Shown here in pieces: positions 24,590 to 33,126 of a DNA stretch of 33,198 bases. Source of the stretch: Planctomycetota bacterium (lineage in GTDB: Bacteria > Planctomycetota > UBA1135 > UBA2386); the NCBI GenBank assembly GCA_029936315.1, contig JAPYTD010000015.1:16339-49536 (forward strand), written 5' to 3'. Below the pieces are notes generated by a model, which saw nothing but the letters and a program-made list of their open reading frames with translations, was not told the origin of the DNA and did no database searches. Position 1 is the first letter of the stretch. Each line of letters opens with the position of its first letter. Both the position numbers and the translations under genes were made by a program.

Positions 24590-27274
24590 ATGCTGCGTTC
24601 GCACCCCGCTTCGCTCCCCGTTCCTCGCCCGGCACGAAAGTCGCCGAAGTGGATCGCATTGCTCGGCCTCGTGCTTGGCCTGGGACTCACGGAGCAGGCT
24701 ACCGCTCAGACTCCAGCGCCGGACGAGACGCCAATGGCGCAACGGCTGGAGCACTGGGCGTGGCAGCCCTTGCGCGCAACCCAACCACCTCCCAACGGGT
24801 CGGACATCGATGGCAACCCCGTCGATGCCTTTGTGACGGCGAGGCTACGCGCGCTGTCTCTGCAACTCGCGCCACCTGCACCGCCTCACGAACTGTTGCG
24901 GCGGTTATGGATCGACCTGGTCGGCTTGCCGCCGACGCCGGCAGCCATCGCCCGCTTTGGCAATTCCCCGAGTGATGCGGACTATGTCCGCGAGGTCGAC
25001 GAACTGTTGGCGTCGCCACACTTCGGCGAACGCTGGGCTCGTCACTGGCTCGACTTGATGCGTTACAGCGAGACGCTCGGCCACGAGTTCGACTTCGAAC
25101 TGCCGAACGCGTGGCGCTACCGCGACTACGTGATCCGCGCGTTCAATCGCGACCTGCCGTACGACCAGTTCGTGCGTGAGCACATTGCGGGCGACCTGTT
25201 GGAGCAGCCGCGCCGTGACGCAGAAGGCAACAATGAGAGCGTGCAGGCAACCGCAGCCTGGTGGTTCGTCGAGCAAACCCACTCGCCGGTCGATGCAATG
25301 CAGCACCAAGCCGACCGCGTCGACAACCAAATCGATGTGTTTGGCAAGGCGTTCCTCGGCATGACCGTCGCGTGCGCTCGGTGCCATGACCACAAGTTCG
25401 ACGCGATCCCGACGCGCGACTACTACAGCCTGTTCGGATACGTGCAGAGTTCGCGATACGTGCAGGCGTCTCTAAAGGAAGTCGCGCCGCGATCGCCTGA
25501 ATACCAGCTTGCCCTAAAACGCCAACGAGAGTTCGCGACCCTGTGGCTGCAGGACGCTGCCTCGGCAGCAGCCAACCCAGAGCAACAAGGCGGCCTCAAC
25601 GCGCAACCAGACCGTGACCGTTCGGGCGTGACGTTCCGACCGGAGGACACCGTCATTGCCGACGCGAACGATCCGCGCAGCCAGTGGTACATCAGCAACG
25701 ACGCATTCGGCGAAGCTCCTTGGCAGGGTGACTTCTGCACCAATCCGGACGCCGACGAGCCGCAACTCAGGACGCTGCCCGGCGAGTTCTGGCTCAGCGC
25801 CGCTGCCGGAACCCAACGGGAAGGCACCATCGCAACCAAGACGTTCGAACTGACTCACCGTTACGTGCACGTTCGAGTCGCCGGGGACCACAGTCGCATC
25901 AAGCTGATCGTCGATGGCTTCCACATTGTGCGCGATCCCATCTACGGCACCCTGCATCGCAACATCGACAATCAGGAAGCGCATTGGCAGACGTTTGACG
26001 TCGAGATGTGGCTCGGCCGCATGGCACACCTGCAGGCGATTGATCAACGCGCGCCAGATCTCGGCGACCCGCGCCACAACCGCGGCCACTACCCCGAGCA
26101 CTGCTGGCTGGCGATCCAGTCCGTCTGTAACTCGCCGCACAAGAGCCATCCAGAGACAGAGCCAGCGCCCCTTACCGCCGAAGCGGGAGCGGCGCGCACG
26201 CGCAAGGGTTGGGATCACGCGCGCTTGCAGTTGGCCAAGGCAATCGCGGCATTGCCGGTGTCGCCTACTATTCCCGCCATGGCTGACGGCAGCGGCATCG
26301 ACAGCCACGTCTACCTACGCGGCAACCACCGTATTTCTGGCGGCGCTGCTCCGCGTCGTTTCCTGTCGGCGCTAAGGGCACCGGACAAGCCGATGCCGGC
26401 ACACAGCAGTGGTCGGCTCGAATTGGCCGATGCCGTGCTCGCCAAAGACAACCCACTGCCCGCGCGCGTGCTCGTTAATCGAGTCTGGCACCACCTGTTC
26501 GGCCGCGGCCTGGTCACGACCGTCGACAACTTCGGAGCACTTGGCCAGCTGCCAACGCATCCGGATCTGCTCGACTGGCTTGCGCGCGACTTCGTGTCCC
26601 ATCAGTGGTCTCTCAAGCACAGCATCCGCCGCATCGTCACCTCACGGACGTATCGGCAGAGCAGCCGGCAGAGAGTTGCGGCGAACTCTAGCGACCCCAA
26701 CAACAAGCTGCTGCATCGACAAAACGTGCGGCCGCTCGAAGCAGAACTGGTCCGCGATGCATTGCTCTCCGTAAGTGGTCGACTCGATCCCAAAATGTAC
26801 GGGCGCTCGATCGAGCAACCGCGCGAAGCGATCACCAACGCGCGTGGCAAGCCCGGTCGCCATGACCCGCGTGATGGTCACGGTCGCCGCAGCGTCTACT
26901 TGGCGATCCGACGCAACTTCATGCCCGAGATGCTGCTAGCGTTCGACTGCCCGACCCCGTTCGCGACGGTCGGCAGACGCAACACCTCGAATGTTCCGGC
27001 CCAGGCTCTGGCGCTGGCGAACTCGGCGCTCGTACACGATCTGTGCGCGTTGTTCGCCAAGCGCTGCATCGATCACAGCGACAATGCCGCCCAACGCCTG
27101 CAGTTCGCCTACCAGCTCGCGTTCGCGCGAATGCCGCGTACCGCCGAACTTGAACGCCTACTCAAGTTCGTGCAGTCACCCAAAGATGGCTGGCACGGCA
27201 GTGACGAACTGACTACCTGGACCGACGCAGTACATGCACTGGTCAATACCACCGAGTTCCGCTTCCGCCGATGA
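24590..27274 (+). CDS. DUF1549/DUF1553 planctomycete exported protein
   Basis: 894 residues from the ATG at 24590, which has AAAGG at 24576-24580 nine bases upstream and gives a signal peptide (basic start, hydrophobic WIALLGLVLGLGL, cut near ATA-Q). DUF1549 follows: PVDAFVTARLRAL, LRRLWIDLVGLPPTPAAIARF, HFGERWARHWLDLMRYSET and CARCHDHKFDAIPTRDYYSL near residue 262. The middle (~300-600) is a beta-rich insert like the carbohydrate-binding-type inserts of these proteins. DUF1553 ends the chain: RLELADAVLAKDNPLPARVL, RVWHHLFGRGLV and FGSRRNTS-like NTSNVPAQALALANS. The planctomycete cytochrome c domain that often precedes is absent. It overlaps the DUF1501 gene by 4 nt; the pair is a recurrent planctomycete unit, thought to handle sulfated or complex polysaccharides. 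Confidence 0.92.
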   Translation: MLRSHPASLPVPRPARKSPKWIALLGLVLGLGLTEQATAQTPAPDETPMAQRLEHWAWQPLRATQPPPNGSDIDGNPVDAFVTARLRALSLQLAPPAPPHELLRRLWIDLVGLPPTPAAIARFGNSPSDADYVREVDELLASPHFGERWARHWLDLMRYSETLGHEFDFELPNAWRYRDYVIRAFNRDLPYDQFVREHIAGDLLEQPRRDAEGNNESVQATAAWWFVEQTHSPVDAMQHQADRVDNQIDVFGKAFLGMTVACARCHDHKFDAIPTRDYYSLFGYVQSSRYVQASLKEVAPRSPEYQLALKRQREFATLWLQDAASAAANPEQQGGLNAQPDRDRSGVTFRPEDTVIADANDPRSQWYISNDAFGEAPWQGDFCTNPDADEPQLRTLPGEFWLSAAAGTQREGTIATKTFELTHRYVHVRVAGDHSRIKLIVDGFHIVRDPIYGTLHRNIDNQEAHWQTFDVEMWLGRMAHLQAIDQRAPDLGDPRHNRGHYPEHCWLAIQSVCNSPHKSHPETEPAPLTAEAGAARTRKGWDHARLQLAKAIAALPVSPTIPAMADGSGIDSHVYLRGNHRISGGAAPRRFLSALRAPDKPMPAHSSGRLELADAVLAKDNPLPARVLVNRVWHHLFGRGLVTTVDNFGALGQLPTHPDLLDWLARDFVSHQWSLKHSIRRIVTSRTYRQSSRQRVAANSSDPNNKLLHRQNVRPLEAELVRDALLSVSGRLDPKMYGRSIEQPREAITNARGKPGRHDPRDGHGRRSVYLAIRRNFMPEMLLAFDCPTPFATVGRRNTSNVPAQALALANSALVHDLCALFAKRCIDHSDNAAQRLQFAYQLAFARMPRTAELERLLKFVQSPKDGWHGSDELTTWTDAVHALVNTTEFRFRR

Positions 27275-28683
27275 GCAAGCCATCGCCTTCTAGCTGCGAC
27301 GAACACGGTAATCAGCCCTCTCGCCGCGAGTTCTTACAGCGGGCCGCCAACGGCTTCGCCATGCTGCCGCTCGCCCACCTCCTGGGTGATTCGAATGGCA
27401 GCGGCGGCGCACTGGTCCGGCACCACGCACCGCGCGCGCGCTCGGTCATCTTCCTCTACATGGATGGCGCGCCGAGCTGCCAGGACCTATTCGACTACAA
27501 AGAACGCTTGGTCAAGGAAAACGGTAAGCCGTTCGGGCTGCCGATGGAGCCGACCCAGTTCAACAAGCGCGGCAACACCCTCGGACCGTGCGGCAAGTTT
27601 CAACAGCACGGTGAGAGCGGCCAGTGGATCAGCGACTTCCTGCCGCACATCGCGAAGAGCGCCGATCGCTTGTGCGTGGTGCGCTCGATGTATGCAGAAT
27701 TCAGCGAGCACACCAACGCCAACTACTTCCTGCACACGGGCCATGGATTGCAGGGCAGGCCAAGTATGGGCGCCTGGATTGGCTACGGACTCGGCAGCGA
27801 TGCCAAGGATCTGCCGGCATTCATCGTGCTCAACGGCGGCCTCGTGCCACCCGGCGGAGTCGACAATTTTCATTCGGGTTTCCTGCCGGCACACAGCCAA
27901 GGCTCCTTGTTCCGCATGAACGGCGACGCGGTTGCGAACATTCGTCCGCGCGAACCAGAGCAACGCCAGCGTCGCAAGCTGTCGCTGACGCGGGAACTCA
28001 ACGAATTGACGCTGGCCGCCGATGGCCATGATCCTGCTGTCGAAGCGGCGATCGAAAACCATGAACTCGCGTTCCGCATGCAGACCGCGGTGCCCAACCT
28101 GCTCGACATCGAAGGCGAGTCCGCCGCGACGCGCGAGATGTATGGCTGCAACGACGAGTACGAGCACACGCGCACCTACGGCCGCCAATGCCTTCTGGCG
28201 CGACGCTTGGTCGAGCGCGGTGTGCGCTTCGTCGAACTGACGGTGCCCGACACGGGCAGTGACCGCTGGGACCAGCACGGCAACTTGAAGCGCGGCCTGA
28301 CCCGCAACTGCAAGACAGTCGACAAGCCGATCGCCGCGTTGCTCGCGGACCTCGAGGCGCGCGGTCTGCTCGACGAGACCATTGTGGTCTTCGGCGGTGA
28401 GTTTGGCCGCACCCCGTTCGCACAGGGCGACGGCCGCGACCACAACCCGTATGGCTTCACGATGTGGATGGCTGGCGGCGGCTTCCGACCGGGCACGAGC
28501 TACGGCGCAACCGATGAATACGGCTACAAGGCAATCGAGGACCGCATGTCGATCCACGACCTGCACGCGACGCTGCTGTGGCAACTCGGCATCGACCACG
28601 AACGCTTCGCCTACCGCTTCGGCGGTCGCGACCTACGCTTGACCGACGTCTACGGCAACGTCATTCGCGATCTGCTGGTGTAG
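27271..28683 (+). CDS. DUF1501 protein with twin-arginine signal
   Basis: 470 residues; the ATG at 27271 overlaps the preceding stop codon (ATGA). SRREFLQRAANGFAMLPLAH is a twin-arginine export signal. The DUF1501 domain, related to alkaline phosphatase/sulfatase folds, shows VIFLYMDGAPSCQDLFDYK near residues 53-75, SDFLPHIAKSADRLCVVRSM, and near the end FGGEFGRTPFAQGDGRDHNP then YGFTMWMAGGGF. The protein is folded before export and partners the DUF1549/DUF1553 protein. Its activity is not established; metal-binding Asp/His residues are present where the fold predicts. Confidence 0.93.
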   Translation: MSKPSPSSCDEHGNQPSRREFLQRAANGFAMLPLAHLLGDSNGSGGALVRHHAPRARSVIFLYMDGAPSCQDLFDYKERLVKENGKPFGLPMEPTQFNKRGNTLGPCGKFQQHGESGQWISDFLPHIAKSADRLCVVRSMYAEFSEHTNANYFLHTGHGLQGRPSMGAWIGYGLGSDAKDLPAFIVLNGGLVPPGGVDNFHSGFLPAHSQGSLFRMNGDAVANIRPREPEQRQRRKLSLTRELNELTLAADGHDPAVEAAIENHELAFRMQTAVPNLLDIEGESAATREMYGCNDEYEHTRTYGRQCLLARRLVERGVRFVELTVPDTGSDRWDQHGNLKRGLTRNCKTVDKPIAALLADLEARGLLDETIVVFGGEFGRTPFAQGDGRDHNPYGFTMWMAGGGFRPGTSYGATDEYGYKAIEDRMSIHDLHATLLWQLGIDHERFAYRFGGRDLRLTDVYGNVIRDLLV

Positions 28684-28789
28684 CAGCCGGTTCTATTTCC
28701 TTGAGCGGAACGGGCCTCTCGGTGATTCGCCACTGGCGCTATCCGCAACTGCCGCGACAATGGCTGCTCACTGCTGCGGAACTGTCGAC

Positions 28790-29980
28790 ATGCTGACGCT
28801 GCTGATGCTGACCGCCTGCCTCGCGCAGGTACCGGATCCACAAGGGCAACCTGCAACCGAGCAGGGCCAGTCCAGTGCGGGCCAGTCCAGCACGGGAGAG
28901 GCAACTCCCGGCAAGGCCAAAGCAGGCGTCAAGGATGATGCCTGGTTCGATCGCGCTCTAGCGGACAGGTGCGCCGCTGCGGCCGATAGAGGACTGCGCT
29001 GGCTCAAGACGCAGCAAATGAGTTCGGGCGCATGGACCGGGCTCGTCGGCCATAAGCAGGGCGACAACTACTCGGTGCTCGCGCAGAGCATCTTGCCTGA
29101 GGGCCAACGCAAGAGGGGCGAGGGCCACATTGGCGTGACCGCGATGTGCGGCATGGCCTTCCTCGCGGGCGGCAACCTCCCGGACCGCGGCGAATACAAA
29201 AACGTCGTGCGACTTGCCGAGAACTTCGTCGTCGAGCATTCACAGAAGAGCGGCCTGCTCTCATCGGCCGGCACGCGCATGTACAGCCATGCGTTCGCGA
29301 CCTTGTTCCTCGCCGAGGTCTACGGCATGGCCGCCAACGAACGCACCAAGGTCACCCTGGAAGCAGCCGTCAACATGATCGTAGACAGCCAAAACCAGAA
29401 CGGCGGCTGGCGCTACAACGCGTTTGATCGCAACACCGACCTGTCGGTGACGGTGTGCCAACTGCAGGCTTTGCGGGCGTCACGCAACATCGGGATCCGG
29501 GTGCCGACCGGCACGATCTCGAAGGCGATGAAGTACGTGATGGCGAGCCGGGTCCGAAACGGCCGCGACCAGGGACTCTTCTATTACAAAATCTATGGAC
29601 GAGGCGCCTACCAGAAGCCTCGCGAGTATTCGATCAATGCAGCTGCGTTGACGGCCCTGGCCAGCGCGGGAGTGCACGACGACGACCTATGCGACCCGGT
29701 GTTGACGTTCTTGGAGCGTGAGTATGATTCGCTGCACGACTACTACGGCAACCACTTCTACTACTGGTACGGTAACTACTACGCCGCCCAAGGCTTCTAC
29801 CAGTTTGGTGGCCCGCGCCTGCGCGCGTTCTACGCCCGCATGGCCAAGGACTTGTTGCGCTCACAGGCGAGCGACGGCCGATGGCGCAACCGCGTCGGCC
29901 CCGGCGACCAAATGGGTGCGGCGATGGCGTGCATCCTGCTGCAGATGCCAAGGCAGTATCTCCCGATCTTTCAGCGCTGA
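28790..29980 (+). CDS. Prenyltransferase/squalene-cyclase-repeat lipoprotein
   Basis: 396 residues from the ATG at 28790, which gives MLTLLMLTAC, a short signal with lipobox LTAC; ATG 28760 is in frame but would bury it. A Gln/Ser-rich linker leads to helical repeats of the terpenoid-cyclase toroid type: RGLRWLKTQQMSSGAWTG, GVTAMCGMAFLAGGN, SHAFATLFLAEVYGM, IVDSQNQNGGWRYN, LSVTVCQLQALRASRN and the final GAAMACILLQMPRQYLPIFQ. I see no DxDD cyclase acid motif, so it is probably not a real terpene cyclase; in planctomycetes such proteins are common with unknown function. A dead fragment of a relative lies at 7497-7660. It follows the DUF1501 gene by ~105 bp. Confidence 0.88.
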   Translation: MLTLLMLTACLAQVPDPQGQPATEQGQSSAGQSSTGEATPGKAKAGVKDDAWFDRALADRCAAAADRGLRWLKTQQMSSGAWTGLVGHKQGDNYSVLAQSILPEGQRKRGEGHIGVTAMCGMAFLAGGNLPDRGEYKNVVRLAENFVVEHSQKSGLLSSAGTRMYSHAFATLFLAEVYGMAANERTKVTLEAAVNMIVDSQNQNGGWRYNAFDRNTDLSVTVCQLQALRASRNIGIRVPTGTISKAMKYVMASRVRNGRDQGLFYYKIYGRGAYQKPREYSINAAALTALASAGVHDDDLCDPVLTFLEREYDSLHDYYGNHFYYWYGNYYAAQGFYQFGGPRLRAFYARMAKDLLRSQASDGRWRNRVGPGDQMGAAMACILLQMPRQYLPIFQR

Positions 29981-30099
29981 GGCAAAGACCGGAGCAAAGA
30001 TCTGGGCCGACAAACGGCCGTCTACCGCCCCGTGGACAGGGGGCGCGGCGCGATGTTGGCAACTGTCCCCAAAACGCCCGAACCTTTGCTCTTGAATCC

Positions 30100-30140
30100 G
30101 ACCGAGCCGTGGTGACGATCGATGGTCGGTCAAACCACGG
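30100..30140 (+). promoter_or_regulatory. Two interleaved inverted repeats upstream of the outer-membrane protein gene
   Basis: GACCGA (30100-30105) pairs with TCGGTC (30126-30131), and CCGTGGT (30107-30113) pairs with ACCACGG (30134-30140). The arms interleave, so the hairpins are mutually exclusive or form a knot. The element ends 13 bp before the start ATG at 30154. It could be an operator or leader structure, or chance in GC-rich DNA. Confidence 0.3.
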
Positions 30141-30153
30141 TCAGACAGGGCGT

Positions 30154-31347
30154 ATGCGCAACATAATTGCACGGGTAACTCTCAGTGCGTTCTTTTGCGT
30201 CGCTTCGGCGACGGCACAAGGGCCTGCTACATCTTCAGGCGCGGGTATCCAGCTGGGTGCTGCATCCTCGGCTAGATCCTCGATTGCTGAAAATCAACGG
30301 CAAGAGCAACACCAACCAGGTGTGCTTGCGTTCGGCGGAATCGCGAGTGGCACGAACCACTCCTATGCGTTCGGTTCGCACGACAGTTCGAACACCTTTA
30401 CGAACGGGCCAAAGCTCGGCACACGTGTCATCGAGCAAGCCCCCCAAGAACAGGCGGCTTACAGTCTGACGCGCTTGTTCCGTCAGCATCACGGCGAGTT
30501 CCTCGATCGCCAGGAGCGCTTCGATCCGCAGTTTGAACTGCGTGCCAGGTTCTTGCCGAACCAGCGCGTTGGCGATGAGCCCGGCGATTTCGACCTGCTC
30601 GGCTACGACTTCGACATCGAGACGCCGGCAATCATCACGACGGAGGCCTATCTGCTGTTTGGCGTCTATCACTACGGTCGCCACTACTCGACGAGTTCGG
30701 AGTTCGGTACCGGCAGCGGTAACGCAGGGGCCTTGGGCGATGAGAACCTGACGGCCGCCGGCGTGCGCCTCGGTCTCGGCTGGTTCATCAACGAAAACTT
30801 CCTGATGGAACTGCAGACCAATCCGGGTGTCTACTCCGACCTTGAGAACGGGCTTGGCCACAAGGACTACGACTTCCCGTCGAGCGCCTTGTTCACCTAC
30901 CGCGCGATGGACAACTTCTTCTTCAAGTTCGGCCTGCGCTACAATCAGGTCTACGAAGACGCACCCTTGCTGCCCTACTTGGGCTTCAGCTGGGAAATCA
31001 CCGAAGGCCTGCGGCTCGACCTGCTCGCTCCCGAGTACGTCGAAGTATCGTACTGGACGAGCGCGAGCACGGCCTTGGCTTTCGGTGCCGAAGTCAGTGG
31101 CGCGCAGTACCGCGTGCACTCGACGTTGTCCACCGGCAAGCAGGAAGCCGACGTGCAGGTCCAAGAAGTCGTCGCCTACCTTGGTGTGACGCACCGCATC
31201 AGCGACTTCCTGTCCCTGCAAGCTCGCGGCGGCATTGTGCTGGCCGGCGAATACGACCTGACAACTGGCGCAGACGGATTCGATCGCACGGAAGGCGCGC
31301 TGGACCAGGGCTTCTACGCCGACGTCACGTTCGGCATCAACTGGTAG
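30154..31347 (+). CDS. Outer-membrane beta-barrel protein, DUF6268-like
   Basis: 397 residues from the ATG at 30154; the longer frame from 29881 overlaps the previous gene. MRNIIARVTLSAFFCVASATAQ is a clear signal peptide. A Gln/Ser-rich linker precedes a region of alternating hydrophobic strands with many aromatics, for example LLFGVYHYGRHYSTSS, VRLGLGWFINENFLMEL, NFFFKFGLRYNQVYED, AYLGVTHRISDFLSLQARGG, and the final ADVTFGINW, ending in an aromatic as expected for barrels inserted by the BAM machinery. The resemblance to DUF6268-type porin-like proteins is by eye. Transport role is unknown. It lies ~170 bp behind the prenyltransferase-repeat gene. Confidence 0.8.
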   Translation: MRNIIARVTLSAFFCVASATAQGPATSSGAGIQLGAASSARSSIAENQRQEQHQPGVLAFGGIASGTNHSYAFGSHDSSNTFTNGPKLGTRVIEQAPQEQAAYSLTRLFRQHHGEFLDRQERFDPQFELRARFLPNQRVGDEPGDFDLLGYDFDIETPAIITTEAYLLFGVYHYGRHYSTSSEFGTGSGNAGALGDENLTAAGVRLGLGWFINENFLMELQTNPGVYSDLENGLGHKDYDFPSSALFTYRAMDNFFFKFGLRYNQVYEDAPLLPYLGFSWEITEGLRLDLLAPEYVEVSYWTSASTALAFGAEVSGAQYRVHSTLSTGKQEADVQVQEVVAYLGVTHRISDFLSLQARGGIVLAGEYDLTTGADGFDRTEGALDQGFYADVTFGINW

Positions 31348-31378
31348 GCAGGTAGCTTCCGCAGGCTTCGCAAGCTCC

Positions 31379-31404
31379 GCGCGTTCGAATCCATTCGAAC
31401 GCGC
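31379..31404. terminator. Perfect hairpin between convergent genes, probable bidirectional terminator
   Basis: GCGCGTTCGAAT (31379-31390) and ATTCGAACGCGC (31393-31404) are perfect complements around CC, giving an 11-bp stem with a 4-nt loop. It lies between the stop of the outer-membrane gene (31347) and the stop of the arginase gene (31412), where a terminator serves both strands. There is no T-tract on either side, so a classical intrinsic terminator is not certain. Confidence 0.55.
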
Positions 31405-31411
31405 CGAGCAC

Positions 31412-32344
31412 CTACAGGATGCGCTTGCCGAACGCGCTGCAGATCACGTCGACGGCAACTTCCCCAGACTGGTTCTGGATGTCGAGGATGGGGTTGAGCT
31501 CCGTCACCTCGAGGCTACACATGTTGCCCGTGTCGCTGACCATCTCCATCAGCAGGTTGGCTTCGCGCCAATCGAGGCCGCCCTTCACCGGTGTGCCAGT
31601 GCCCGGAACGTCGCGTGGATCCATGCCGTCGAGATCGAACGACATGTGGAAGCCCGCCGTGCCGTTGCTCACGATTCCGATGACCTCCTCCATGATCGAG
31701 CGCATGCCACGTTCGTCGACGTCGCGCATCGTGTAGGCGTGGATCCCGGACTCCCGGATGATCTTGCGTTCGTTGTCGTCGATGTCGCGGATGCCGACCA
31801 GACAGACGTTGTCCTTTGCCACCTTCGGCGAGAAGCCACCCATCTCGACCAGGCGCGGATGGCCAAAGCCGAGCACCGTGGCGAGTGGCATGCCGTGGAT
31901 GTTGCCGCTTGGCGAGGTCTCCGGCGTGTTCATGTCGCCGTGTGCATCCACCCAGATCAGGCCGATCGTCTCGTGCTTTTCATGGAAGTACTCGGCAACA
32001 CCGGAAACGGTGCCGATCGCGATGCTGTGGTCGCCGCCCAGCACAACCGGAGTTTCCCCGTGCTCGAGTGCTCGACGCACTCGCAGGCGAAGCCGGTTGC
32101 AGACGTGATAGATCGGTTCCAGGTAGCGAGCCTTCTCATCGCCGTGGGCACGCGTCTCTGGTGCCGGCACGGCTACGTCACCATCGTCTTCGACGATGTA
32201 ACCCAACTGCCGCAAGCTCTCGCCGACCCCAGCAATACGAATCGCCGAGGGCCCCATGTCGACGCCGCGACGACCGGCACCAAGATCCATTGGCACCCCA
32301 ACCACGCGCAGCGTGCGCTTCGGACTCGTTTCATTTGCTGTCAT
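31412..32344 (-). CDS. rocF: Arginase
   Basis: 310 residues, the normal length. The manganese ligands are present: GGDHS (residue ~105), DAHGDMNTPETSPSGNIHGM, and SFDLDGMDP. VGVPMDLGAGRRGVDMGPSA is the usual start and SLEVTELNPILD the usual end. Arginase splits L-arginine to ornithine and urea in the cytoplasm, feeding nitrogen or polyamine and proline synthesis. The NIHGMPL segment and SGNIHG loop favour arginase over agmatinase. It starts 14 bp after the DUF62 gene on the same strand, so the two are coexpressed. No urease gene is in the window. Confidence 0.94.
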   Translation of the reverse strand: MTANETSPKRTLRVVGVPMDLGAGRRGVDMGPSAIRIAGVGESLRQLGYIVEDDGDVAVPAPETRAHGDEKARYLEPIYHVCNRLRLRVRRALEHGETPVVLGGDHSIAIGTVSGVAEYFHEKHETIGLIWVDAHGDMNTPETSPSGNIHGMPLATVLGFGHPRLVEMGGFSPKVAKDNVCLVGIRDIDDNERKIIRESGIHAYTMRDVDERGMRSIMEEVIGIVSNGTAGFHMSFDLDGMDPRDVPGTGTPVKGGLDWREANLLMEMVSDTGNMCSLEVTELNPILDIQNQSGEVAVDVICSAFGKRIL

Positions 32345-32358
32345 ATGCTTCAGCGATC

Positions 32359-33126
32359 TTACGCGCTCGGCACTGCAATCGAGGCTCCGCGTTGCAAACT
32401 CAGCCGATCAGCGGCACTGCCACGGCGCACCGCGACCTCGAGCAAACCGAACGAACCGACGTAGGCCAGCAACTCCCCGTCAGGTGCATCGCCGACTGTC
32501 TTGTGCACAGTCAGTTCTTGCTCGCCGCACACAATCGTTCGCCCAACAAACGAATCATCGCCGGCCACATTGGTGACGAGGTTGCCGTAGTGGTCGACGT
32601 AAACGATCCGCGGCTCGCCCGCGAAGACCAGGTCCGTGCCGTCCGCGTCATCGATACGCCGCCCCATCGCCGAGAAACCATACCGGCCGGACGCCAGCGA
32701 CGCCGCGGCCTTCGCCAGCACATCAGAGCCGTCGAACCTGTGGCAGGTTCGTTCGATGCGCAGATGCTCAAGGTCGAGTTCCCGAGCCTCGGTCGTGTCG
32801 GCACACGCCATCAAGGCACCGGCCAGAGCATTGTCAGGCACCAGCCAGTACTGGTCATGGGCGGTCACAGCGAGCAGGCGGCAGTTGGTGCCAACCCCGG
32901 CATCCACGGCGCCAATGTGTACGGTTCCCGCTGGAAAACGTTCGACTGCCGACCAGAGCAAGAACGAGCCCATCGCGATGTCTTGCGGCGCGACCTCATG
33001 GCTCAGATCCAGAACGCGCGGCTTGTCAGAGACCGCCACCAGCGCGCCCTTCATGATCCCGACGTACGAATCCCGCAAGCCAAAGTCGGTGGTCAACGTG
33101 ACGATGCCGGAGGGACGCGGATACAT
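32359..33126 (-). CDS. DUF62 / SAM hydroxide adenosyltransferase family protein with altered catalytic residues
   Basis: 255 residues. The family pattern is clear: TLTTDFGLRDSYVGIMKGAL at the start, DLSHEVAPQDIAMG, AVDAGVGTNCRLLAV, WLVPDNALAGAL, and the C-terminal IVYVDHYGNLVTNV with GSFGLLEVAVRRGSAADRL. The family hydrolyses S-adenosylmethionine to adenosine and methionine, with an Asp-Arg-His triad. Here the Asp (VDAG) is kept, but the Arg of VDPGVGTxR is shifted by one to NCR, and the FHGRD His/Arg segment reads FDGSD. Activity is therefore doubtful or altered. Fluorinase and chlorinase relatives also differ at these sites but show other substitutions. It heads an operon with arginase. Confidence 0.85.
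   Translation of the reverse strand: MYPRPSGIVTLTTDFGLRDSYVGIMKGALVAVSDKPRVLDLSHEVAPQDIAMGSFLLWSAVERFPAGTVHIGAVDAGVGTNCRLLAVTAHDQYWLVPDNALAGALMACADTTEARELDLEHLRIERTCHRFDGSDVLAKAAASLASGRYGFSAMGRRIDDADGTDLVFAGEPRIVYVDHYGNLVTNVAGDDSFVGRTIVCGEQELTVHKTVGDAPDGELLAYVGSFGLLEVAVRRGSAADRLSLQRGASIAVPSA

Noticed and set aside
27487..28599. Minus-strand frame of 370 codons opposite the DUF1501 gene
   Set aside because: No domain motif, and it is fully inside a well-supported gene on the other strand.
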